Shown here in pieces: positions 46,953 to 58,119 of a stretch of 64,000 nt of DNA. Source of the stretch: Adineta steineri (taxonomy: Eukaryota; Rotifera; Eurotatoria; Adinetida; Adinetidae). Positions within the stretch are counted from its first letter, which is position 1, and the number at the start of each line of letters is the position of its first letter. Position numbers and translations under genes: made by a program. The stretch is from the NCBI GenBank assembly GCA_905250115.1, contig CAJNOI010000021.1:743233-807232 (forward strand), given 5' to 3'. The notes beneath the pieces were generated by a model. The model was not told the DNA's origin and ran no database searches. It saw only the letters and a program-made list of their open reading frames with translations.

Positions 46953-47455
46953 GTTTTTGTTGCACGGAATTGTCAGTAGCTAAATGTCAATGATATATTA
47001 CTTAGTTATAATGCATGCACGCTTCGCTTACGAGTAATAGGAGATGCCATGTCTTGCTTTAATATTGATTTCAGGTGTATAAGTTGGAACTATATGAAAT
47101 CAGGAATAAATCGCTCTATACAAAATCTAAAATTTAAAGGAATATAAAAGTATAAGACCTGAGTGTAAGCTGTTAGAATTTGGGTAATTTGATATTTAAA
47201 CTAAACAACGAATTGATCATTTTGCAACACTATTTATCTTTCGATAAATACTTTTCATGCGATCATCATCGTGATCAATCATGACTTACTCGATTAAAAT
47301 ATCGGTTGAAGTGTACGCTTTTTCTGCGTAAAAACTCCGAAAAGCATATTTGAATATCGAGATACTTACAAATCTCTATTTTTGCAACAACAATTTAGGC
47401 TTTTGATAGTTTTACTCGTGTGACATTACGATGATGAAGCGTAATACTGGGAACC

Positions 47456-47530
47456 GGAAAGATGAGCACGGAAAGTTAAGCACAAGGAACGATGAGCACA
47501 GGAAAGTTAAGCATAGGAAAGCTCAGCGCA
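47456..47530. repeat. Tandem repeat, five units of 14-16 bp
   Basis: Units of the form GGAAAGTTAAGCACA, alternating with GGAAAGATGAGCAC, are repeated five times with small changes. Confidence 0.75.
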
Positions 47531-47572
47531 AATAAAATAAAAAAGTCTGATCTCTTATAAAAGATCAATCTC

Positions 47573-47790
47573 GGGTGTGAGTGTGGGCATAGATGGAACC
47601 GATCCGGTCTAAAGTTCGGACCGGTACCGGTTCCATCCATGGGTGTGGGTGTCAGGGGAGTGTGAGTTTAGGTCGATGTGGGCGGGTGTAACTATAAATA
47701 CAATATTCTTTTGTAATTAGCACATACATCCACACAAAACTCATTCACACCCATACGCACACCTACACCGACCCACACCCACACCCTGAA
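47573..47790. repeat. Compound telomere-like palindrome with nested GC-rich hairpin
   Basis: A G/T-rich left part (GGGTGTGAGTGTGGGC, then GGGTGTGGGTGTCAGG) faces a C/A-rich right part (CACACCTACACCGACCCACA, then CCCACACCC). Inside the left part is a separate perfect-looking hairpin, GATGGAACCG with CGGTTCCATC (47600..47643), unlike the surrounding repeat. Confidence 0.7.
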
Positions 47791-48945
47791 CGCGACGTTA
47801 TATGCGTCAAACTGACTTATTCTGCGCGTACACTAAGTTGAATGATTTCATTGAGTCAAGTAACTATAGATGTAAGACCTACAATTAAGTTGTACAAAAG
47901 ATTTTAGGCTGAAATTTTGAGAATCATCTTACTATAGTATTCTGCGAAATCACTGAAAATTTTCATCACACAATTACTTGTACACGTTAGTAGATAGCAT
48001 TTAAATATATCACCATGCATTCAGAATGGGACTTCAAGAGACATAAGGCTGGAGATACACGAAATAACTAGTAATTCCACGGCTTTTTTAGTCGATACAG
48101 ATCCGATCCGAACCTTCGAAAAATACATGGTATCATTAGGTATTCCAAGTGACTCGATTGTTTACATATAAGTCTGATAGTTTAAAGTGATTGTTGAGTT
48201 CAAGGAATTCCAGTCATCGCTTTCGTAATGTTCGATATCGACGAATAGGATGTATTCTTTCCAAAAGACGATCATAGTTGTTTATGTCTTGTGTTTATTC
48301 TTCGTTAAACAATGATAATTTTTAGCTATAGGCAATCGTGCATTGGAATGATTTTATGCGCCACTTTTTTTCTTATCACTTGTTTTGCTGTTTTGGAGCA
48401 TAACAATTACATATATTGTGTTGTCGTTGCCTTGTGTCTTTTTTCAATTTATGCGTGTTTTTTGTATTGCAAGACTTGCTGTATGCAGAAATCTCGAAAG
48501 TTGTGTTTTTTTTTATTAAAAGGCATCATTCATACTTTATCAAAAAAAAACTACACAAACGGTATTTTTTTTCTCGTGTACACCAACCGGAATAGTTCTT
48601 TTTCATTTGTTCTGTTAGTCACGCATAGCTTCTCTATTTCTTCAAGACATCACACAATTCTTATGCTTATTTCGTACAACAGTAAATAGAAAAAAAGAAC
48701 AAGTTTTTTTGTCAATTTGGTGACCGAACAGAAGAGATGAAGTAAATAAAATTTCGCTTATCCTAAGAGAGAATGACGCAAAAAATATTTTAATTTTACG
48801 CGAACATAGATCCTAGGAAGAAAAACCTTTTAAAAAAACGCGTTTTCTTCCATCTTTTCAGACGAAGAAACCATTCCTCATAGACGATGTAGGTGTTGGT
48901 GTCGGCGAGCGAGTGTATTCGATGGCTATACTGGGTTGGATGTGG

Positions 48946-49045
48946 NNNNNNNNNNNNNNNNNNNNNNNNNNNNNNNNNNNNNNNNNNNNNNNNNNNNNNN
49001 NNNNNNNNNNNNNNNNNNNNNNNNNNNNNNNNNNNNNNNNNNNNN
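48946..49045. other. Assembly gap (100 N)
   Basis: Exactly 100 Ns. ORFs drawn across it are meaningless. Confidence 0.98.
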
Positions 49046-49431
49046 TTGTTTCATTTCAAAAGTTTCGTTACTGCTGTATTTTATTTGGATTCAATTTTTC
49101 TTTTCAAGTTTTCATAGAAGATTCATTTTCGCTTCATTTTCGAACAATTTCCAAATTTTATCAAATCAAAAAGCTAAAAACATTTGATTATTTCCATCAA
49201 ATAAAAATATTCAAATAGAATTTTATCAATCACAAAATACTTTATTTTCTTCTCTTTCATAAAATTCAAGAGAAGATGAAGACAATTTAATGTTTATTTG
49301 TTGGAATCTTTCGATTAAAATCATCAAATTAAATTCAATTTTCAAGAAAAAAGTCTCAAAAGACTTTTCTTCGTTCTTTTATTCAATAAGAAACTTTTTT
49401 CTTTTTCATAAAATCAAAATTTCATTCACAA

Positions 49432-51316
49432 TCATATTTCAAATTTTTGAATTCGATGATTAAAATAGTCAGTAACGTAAAGGTTTCCTTCATCATCAAA
49501 AGATAAATCACGAGGAAGATTCAACTGATTTGATTGATTTCCTTCACCATTTCCACCAACAATAATTTCACCTTCTTCTTTTCCTTCACTCCAGCGCATT
49601 ACACGATGATTATAAAAATCTGCTACATAGATTCGACCAAAATCATCAACAATGAGTCCTTGAGGACAAGACAACTGATTAAGATTTCTTCCATGACCAT
49701 TTCCTCCAGCCACAATTGTTCCCGCTTTTGCATCTTTTCTCCATTTCATCACACGATTATTGTGATAATCTGACACATAAACAGATTGATTTTCATCAAC
49801 AAAAAGAAAAGTAGGATTCTTGAGCTGATTAAGTTGATTTCCTTGTCCATTTCCACCTGCCACTACAATTCTTTCGTCGTTGTATTCTCCCATTTTCCAT
49901 CGTTTCACTGCATTCTCCAACCAATCAGAACAATAAAGAAATCCATGTTTATCCATTGCCAAACCCCAACACAAAATACTGTCAATAAGAATTTGTTGCT
50001 TTTGATTCATCCATTGGATCACTCGGGCGTTCCCAACATCAGCAATGATGATCGAATGATTTTGTTGATCAACAATCACATTTGATGGATAATTTAATTG
50101 ATCCATTCGATTTCCTTGCCCATTTCCGCCTGCAATGATTTGTCCTTGCTTTGCATTATATTTCCATTCAACAATACGATGATTATAGTAATCAGCAATA
50201 GAAATATTTTTGTTTTTATCAATAAAGATTCCTGCAAGGCCCTTGAGTTGATTTAATTCTTCTCCTCTCCCATTCCCACCAGCCACAGTGATAGCATATT
50301 GTTTCCATTTGGTGAATTTTGGTTCTAGAAAATAATCAAAATAAAAGATTTTGATGAAAAGAAGAAGAAGAAAATGGAAGATCAATTTTTAATGAAACTT
50401 TGATTTCATTTGTTTTGTTTTTTGTAACTTTCGAAAGAAAATTTAAAAAACTTCAATCTTTTGAGATTCTTTCTATTTCATTAGTTCCTATAGAAAATGC
50501 AAAATTAGACCTTCAAGGTATTTGAACAATTGGAAAAATATTCTTTCATAGATTATATATTTTCGAATGCACTTCTTTCTTATTAATTCATCGTCAATAT
50601 AAACAGAAAAATAAAATCGGATTTTTTTCATTGAGGTATTAGACAAATATCTTTTTTAATTATGATGAAGAAAAGAAAAGAAAAATATATATTTTATTTT
50701 TTCTAATTTATTAGAAATACTACTATGAAATATGAAAAGTGATAAAGGTCTAACAATATATCTTGAATAATTCAATTTCGTTTTTATTAATCAAAAAAAG
50801 CTTACTTTTTGATGAAATAATGGAAATATCACTGATAAATGTTTGTGAGTTTTGTTGAATAGAAATATTTGATGGCTTATTAAATTCTTCTGTAATTTCT
50901 ACTAATTGATTTCTTAAATCATTTAAACTAATTTCATTAAAGTCATTTTCTTTCTGAAGTTGTTGTATTTGTTTATTTAAGTCATTAAATTCGTGTTCAA
51001 TATTATTAATAAATGTTTGTGATGATTTAATAACAAGTTCTCTACATTCTTCTGCTTTTTGTTGAATTATTTCAATTGAATTTATTTCCCATTGGTTAAT
51101 TTGATTTACTAAAGAAAGATCATGTGGATTTTGTTTTTGTTCATTAATTGTTTGTTTAAATTTATTATAATGATCAATAATATGATTTAATTCTTCATTT
51201 AATCTTTGTTGATGTTCTGGTATATGTGTAGCACAAAATCTTTTTGAACATCCTTCGCAAGTATATGTATTGTTTTCTCTATGACATGTAAAACATTTTC
51301 TTTTATTGTTTGCCAT
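49432..51316 (-). CDS. B-box-like zinc finger, coiled coil and NHL propeller protein (two exons)
   Basis: Exon 1 (50806..51316) begins MANNKRKCFTCHRENNTYTC and carries a B-box-like finger (CFTCHRENNTYTCEGC, then RFCATHIPEH) and a coiled coil to about residue 150. A GTAAGC donor at 50805 and a TTTTCTAG acceptor at 50325 are both phase 1. Joining them over a 481-nt intron gives ISSK-KPKFTKWKQY and 467 residues. Exon 2 (49432..50324) holds six NHL repeats with AGGNGxGNxxNQL and YVxDxxNHRVMKW signatures. The exon-2 ORF by itself has no ATG, which supports the join. This is the domain order of TRIM-NHL proteins without the RING; relatives bind RNA or partner proteins through the propeller. The NHL half is a clear paralogue of the gene at 22312..23277, and the first exon resembles that of the gene at 43690..45122. 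Confidence 0.78.
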
Positions 51317-54300
51317 GTGTTTGAATAGATGTCTATAGAAGAAATGAATATATCTATTTATCTACTTTTTTAGATGTAAACTTAAGAAAGTGTCTATGTA
51401 GACACGTATGTATGGCTAGTCGACTATGTACACACGAGTGTATGTAGCTGGCTAACTATTTACACATCTAGAAATAACCATTTTACTATAGTAAATATAA
51501 AATCATACTATATTATCTTATATGTGTTTCTTTATTAATATAAAAGCTAAATGTCTTATGTTTTCAATAATTTTATTTAACTCTTTATTATACACGTTGT
51601 ATTTTAAAATAAAATTCTCAATGTATTCGAATCGAATCACTATGATAGCATATATACATATACGTTATATTTTGATATGAAAACGACAGGAGAATTCTTT
51701 CATTGATTAGTCATTATATTTCGTTAGAGAATAAAAACATGAAAAAAATCGCATTAAAATGATGAAATAGACGTTGTTTTTTATGTATTTCCTCAACTGG
51801 GAACATATTCGTCTTATCAATATTATCCCCTGTAAATTTCTCGTTAACTAATCGTAATTAGTATTTATTTAATAACTTAATTATCTCATCGGTATATAAA
51901 AGATGTACGATTGAACTACGTCTATGCTTTATGTAAAAGAGACGCGCAGTTTGTATTCATTGAATTGATTCTTGTAAAATAATATGATCTTTTGACAGCC
52001 GTGTGATAGTGTGAATCACTTGTGCTGGATATTTCTCTATCTTCTATTCTATTTATCGTAAGATAACAAATACGGTATATGTATCTATTTCTTTTCTTTT
52101 CTTTTCTCAACCTTCAGATCTTTTTCGTTCATTTATTTTCCATGTAATATTCTTTCATACTATTGTACGTGTCACGCACATTCGAGTATAGATGTTAGAT
52201 AACTAATCAATTAACAAACTCCTCATTAATATATCTTCAGTGATTTATTAGAGCTGGAAGTGAGCGAACGAATTGTTACCAACTAAGAACAGTTCTAGTT
52301 GGAAATAACCCTGTTCGATGATTTGATGAAAATTTGAATTTAAAAAATGTCATTTTGTTTCGTGTCTTTACATGCAAGTCATCATCTTTTGTCACCTTTT
52401 AATTTCCTGAGCAGTTAATGCGTCAATTTGTAAATTCTTCCTTGAATTATTCTCAACCATTAAACTGCTTTGTAAATAAAAATCTTCATCTTGATCTATT
52501 TTTATGGATGAAGAATTACTAAGAATGCGAATAAATCCTTAAATTTAAGCAAGCTAACAATATGCACTATTTTGTTGTAGTAGATGTGGAGAATGAATAT
52601 AAGATAGACTTTTTAATACTATAAATGAGATTATATGAAAGTGGTTCATTCGATTGATAAACTGTTATACAGAAAAATGACGTAATCAAGAGAAGAGAGA
52701 AGCATTAATACTAGATATTTTTCATTTATTTAACATATATAGATCTATACCTACAACTTTACCCTCTAGATGGGTTGATATACCGAATATTTCATCCATT
52801 CAACTGTATCATTATGTTCAATTTCATCATCATACTCATTCCTCTCGTTCTCAAAATAATTATTGTATATTACTCTTTTTCATTCATTTTTAATATTATT
52901 TTAAAATATTTATAACTTACCTAAATGAAACTATTACAAAGAATTGAATTTCTAAACTTGTAATGTTTTGTCATTATTTCGATATAAATAAGAATTCCTT
53001 TTTCATCAAATAAATTTTTCGACACAAGAAAATCTATCAGAAATAAACATAATGATTTGATTGAAAAAGAATAATGATATCGAAATAAATAAAAAAGATA
53101 TAGTCGAATTGAATGATAAAAACGAAAGTATTATATATAGAGTGATATTTCAAAAGTTATTTTGATATATTTCAGTATAGATACATAATAAAAGTATTTC
53201 TCATCATATTAAACATACTAAAACATGTTTGAAAAGATTTTATATTGTTTAAAATGAATTCTTTCATAGAAGTTCTATAAAAATTTTAATGTGGCACATC
53301 TTTGAAATAAATTTTAGCCATTATCATATATATATATATATATGTGAAAATTAAATGTTTGTTTGAATAAACTGTTTATAACTTTTAGATCAAAAATATT
53401 TTTATAAGAAATACAAAACTAAATTGATTTCTTCTGCTGATAAAATCTGCACTTTTGCTGACCAAAGAATCTGATTAAAAACTATGGACTTTTTCCCATT
53501 TTAGAAATAGTATAAATGAATAACTAATTCTCAGATTAATTATTAACCCTGAAAATACATTTATTTTATATTGTTTTTTGAGTGCAGAAACATTCCAAAG
53601 AATAAAACTACAATAAATTGCAACTGAAGTAAAAACTATCAATATCTACCATAAGATTCATCATAATCGAGAAAGTTAGATTGAATATCCATCGATTCGT
53701 GTGGATGAGAGTAAGTGCTTTCTTTTCACTGAAAATCTAACATCATTTACTTGAACTCAAAACAAAAAAATATTTGTAGTTTAATCCTCAGTTTATATTC
53801 TTTTTCTGTTGAATACTCTGTCAAAAGTGATGTTCATTGGATTATTTACGAGATTATTCTGTTTTCAAAGAAGAAATAAGATACAACTATTTACAGATAC
53901 ATGTGAATTGTAATATTATAGTCGAGATATGATAGATGATATCATATAGTTGGCTGGTATATCGTTTCACTAAGACAAACTGAAGTGATGATAAGGAACT
54001 GTATATGCACGTTTTCTTTAAATATCCTGACCCGATTCAATATCAATCCGATTTTCAAGGAAAATTATGATGTTCTGTAATTGATCTCTGATGAAAAATT
54101 TCATAAGAACAACTTTGAACATTTTTTATTTGTATATAAAACAAACTGAACACGAATGTTTTGTAATTAATATAAAATTTTTATGTTGCTGTTTCGAGTG
54201 AACTGGGTTGATTAGATATAAGCAAGGTTTTTCTGAAAAATAAAAAGAGTTTTTGTGGAATGATATTGTGATTGATTGATTTCTGGAGCAATGATCAGAT

Positions 54301-54320
54301 TAAAATGTTCACTTTTAAAC
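51317..54320. other. Intergenic, AT-rich
   Basis: 3 kb without a supportable gene. It has a TATATA microsatellite near 53330; short ORFs are low-complexity. Confidence 0.5.
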
Positions 54321-57300
54321 CTACTCTTCATTTATTTGTGTTGAGAGTTCATTAATTTTATCAATAACTGTCTGTTTTTGGTCAAATGAATAAGACTGAG
54401 ATTGCTCATAGATTGTTAGTATTCGTTGATAATATTTTAAAGCTATTTGAAGTTCATTAAGATGTTCATAACATTGAGCGATATTTGATAAACTGTTGAT
54501 AATATCTTCATGATCTGGTGAGAGAACTTTTTCGATGATTGAATAATATTTCATTTCATATATTAATGATAATTGATATTCATATCGAGTTCGTTGAACT
54601 TCAGCAAGATCTGAAAGAGTAGTTGCAATGGATAAATGTTCTGGAGAGAGACTAGCTTCTTGGATGTATAAACATTGTTGAAGATATTCAATAGCACGAT
54701 GATAACATCGTTTTTCATTCCAAACCCATGCAATCCATTGGAGACTTTTGACAAGTTCAGAGTGATTAAGTGGACCATATTCTTGAAGTAAAGTAACTGC
54801 TCGAGAGAAATCATCAAGAGCTTCATCAAAATTGCGTTGCTTCACTTTTATTCGACCAATATCCATTAGAATATTCACAACGGCTGTATACGAAGATGGT
54901 AAATGTTTTTCTTGAATTGTCAATGCTCGATTTTGAAAATCTAATGCGTCATCGAATTTTTCTTGTGCACTTAGAACATCCCCAATCCGAATAAAATTCG
55001 AAGCTAATTGAATATGATTAGATGAATAACATTTTTCATTGATGTCGAGTGCTTGTTGGTAATACTCGAGAGCTTGATCGTATTGGCATTGATTTTTATA
55101 AATTTTACCAATAAACTGAAGAGTAGTAATAATCGAAGAATGACCCAATGGAAAACATTTCTGTTGAATTGTTAATGCTTGTTGATGAAATTGAATTGCT
55201 TGAGTAAATTCTTTTTTCTTTTCCATTAAATGTCCCATCTTATTGAAACTATATGAAATGCTGACATGATCTGATGACAAATTATTCTGTTCAATTGTTA
55301 ATATTCGCTGAGAGAAGACAAGAGCTTCATCTACTTTTTCTTGAATAGATAAATTGTGACTAATGTTCGCTAGTGTATCAATTAATTCAATATGTTCAGG
55401 TGAATAAAAATCTTCTTGCATTTTTAATGCTCGATTATATATTTCCAAGGCTTCATCAAATTTCATTTGTTTCTCTAAAACAATTCCAATCAAGCTGAGA
55501 TTGTTAGCGATATAAGCATAGTAGGATGGATAAGATTTTTCTAACATAGTTAGAGATTTCCGATAAAAATCCAGTGCTTGCTCAGAATTTTCTTCCCCAT
55601 CTAATAATATATCACCAACATTAATCAAAGCATAAACAATGTCTATATGATCAGATGAATACAACTGGATAAATAATGCTAATACTTGTTGATATAATTG
55701 TAAAGATTCCTCGTACATTTCTTATCCATATCTAATATGTGAGATATTTATCAAAGCGTAAAGGACATCGGGATGACTTGATGAGCGCAAATTTTTCATT
55801 ATTGTTAACGCTTGTTCTTGTTGATTGAGATTTAGAGCTTCTTCAATGATTTCTTGTTGATACAGAATATAACCAGTACGATAAAGTAAAAGAGCTATAT
55901 ATGTATGATTTGATTGATAATATTCTTTGCAGATGGACATTGCACGTTTTTGATACTCCAATGCTTGATCAAACTTTTTTTGATCAATTAATATATCAGA
56001 AATATTGTCTACATTGATGGCAATATCAACTTGAAAATGTTCATAATATTCCTCTCGAATTTCTAATGCTTGTTGATGAAAATCGTATGCTTCTTCATAT
56101 TTGCCTTGTGAATATAATACTTTACCAATAGCAGAAACAATTAACGCCGAATCTTGAAAATTAATTTTATTACTTTTAATCGCTCGATCATAACATAATC
56201 GTGCTTCATTCCATTGTCCAATTTCATAAAAAGTCTGACCAATAAAATATTCAATCCATGGTAAATCTTGTTCATTTGAATGAATTAATAAATATTGAAG
56301 ATATTTTCTTGCTTCATTCCACTCATTCATATCACACATTAATTGACTAAAAATAATTGGAATACTTAAGTTTTCTATTTGTCGACGTGTATTAGTGAGG
56401 TATTTTTCTTTAATCATCTGTCCATAATTAACTACAGTTAGTTGGATAAGAATTGTTTGATCATTTTCTTCAATATTTTCCAATTGAAATGTTGTATTCA
56501 AATCAAATAAAACTTCATTTTTATTCTGATATTCTTTTAGATTACATTTGATTTCCAAGTGAACATCGATTAAATGCGATCGTTGTGGTAATACAGTATC
56601 CTTCTTTACTAATAGAAATCCATTCATCGATATTATTTGTCCTTGTTTCTGTTTGAAATGATTTAATTCATGTTTTGATAATTTTATTTGTTGATGAATA
56701 ACAAAATTTTCTGTGTGACGTTCACGAGTTAAATTTTCGATAAGATCAACAAGAAAATATCTTAATTGATAAAGTTGATCAATGTCTTTTCTTTGTAATG
56801 ATTTAGTTATTAATTTTCGAAGAAATGAGTTATTTAAATACCATTGAATAGCATCCTTGGATTGATATGATTTTTCATCAGCATAAAGACGAAATATATT
56901 CATCATATCTTCTTTTGCTTGGTCATCGTGAGGAAAATATGAAATAGCATCATGAAATAATTGCATCCAAAGAAAATCACTTGATTGTTTTGATAAATCT
57001 CTTTTAGAGAAATTTGTTTGATCGTAAAATGTCCATTGAAAAAATTGTTTAGCTATTAAATTAATTTGTTCTTCATGAGCTGAATAGAAAAAATCCAATC
57101 GATGATAAACTCCAATTATATTTAATTGTTCATGAAATAAATATTTAAAATCTTCAATTTTTGTATAGAAGATAAAGATTGAATGTACTTGTTGAAAGAT
57201 ATCAATATGCGATACTAATTCACAAACATAAGAATCAAAAATAACCAAGAGAATTTTTTCATTTTTAATTGATTGAATGAAAGTAATACATAATTCCAAT

Positions 57301-57482
57301 TCTGTATGAAAAACAACATGATGATTCATTTGATTTAATTGCTTCTTCATATCTTCGATTTGATTATTTGGATGAAAACAAATAATAATGATTTGATCAT
57401 CATTGTCGTCTTCTGAAAATGATCTTTTGACGATCATTGGAATTTCATTTGACAATGTTCTTGTTCTCATTTTTTGTTTCAA
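54321..57482 (-). CDS. ART-like (degenerate)-TPR protein interrupted by an in-frame TAA
   Basis: A single 1054-codon frame from the ATG at 57482 to 54321 is broken only by TAA at 55724..55722; the ORF resumes one codon later (RYG-stop-EMYEESLQLY). The stop falls inside a TPR where a Gln codon (CAA) would fit, so it looks like one C-to-T change. The N-terminal 180 residues match the leader region of rotifer ART proteins. The ART-like part (about 190-360) keeps the frame of the fold (IQWYLNNSFLRKLITKSLQR, then QLYQLRYFLVDL). It has lost the catalytic set: VIHQQIKL stands where YRG should be, MNGFLLVKK where STS should be, and KNEVLF where E-x-E should be. It is therefore probably a pseudoenzyme. 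After it come some 14 kinesin-light-chain-like TPRs. The broken frame makes two ORFs of 586 and 465 codons; the second could only be made from its own start or by readthrough. Confidence 0.72.
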
Positions 57483-57844
57483 AGTAATTGATATTGTTGT
57501 CTTTTACGTGATTGAGAAAAAATAATCAACTGATATTGTTTTTTTCTAAATAACCATACAATGACGCATGTAAAAGAACGATTGAAATTTCCTCAGGTAA
57601 ACAAAAAAACCTAAAGGAAGTATGACATGTGCTCGGTGGGTTTTTTTTCTTTCGTATTAGCCATCAACTAATTTATTTGGACGATTTATTCAAGCGTGAC
57701 TCTCTATCAGAAGACTCAGTTTTGTTTGTAATAATCACGAATTAAATCTATGAATATTTATCGAATTTTCGAGCAAAGTAATATTCTATCATATACTTAT
57801 TTCTTATTGGTTTACAATAAAATTGTACCATATCGTTTTCTATA

Positions 57845-57896
57845 TGAGAATGTGGATGTAAAGACAAAACTTACTGTATCCACATCCACACTCTCA
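57845..57896. repeat. Telomere-like inverted repeat
   Basis: TGAGAATGTGGATGTA pairs with ATCCACATCCACACTCTCA across about 16 nt. Confidence 0.65.
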
Positions 57897-58119
57897 AATT
57901 GATTTGGCAAAATGAAATCAATAAAAAGAAATTTGAAAATAAATCAATGAACATTTTCATTTAGATGAAAACCAAAAACAAGAATTACGGAAGAAAAACG
58001 AACAAACGTTAAAAAATGATCGAAAGTTTAAACTTGAGTTTTGATCAAATGAAAATTTTTGTTTTTATTTATATGAGAAAATCTAAATTATAGAGCTTAC
58101 ATGACTCCACGAACTCTGT

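Larger units (their letters stand above)
46953..49431. other. Intergenic with minisatellites, palindrome array and gap
   Basis: 2.5 kb with a 15-bp tandem repeat (47456..47530), a complex telomere-like array (47573..47790) and a 100-N gap. A 125-codon hydrophobic ORF at 48312 has no homologous feel and is not supported. Confidence 0.5.

Noticed and set aside
48312..48689. 125-codon hydrophobic ORF
   Set aside because: No motif, T-rich composition, no splice or neighbour support; likely chance.
48893..49218. Three ORFs across the N gap
   Set aside because: They exist only because Ns are read as open sequence.
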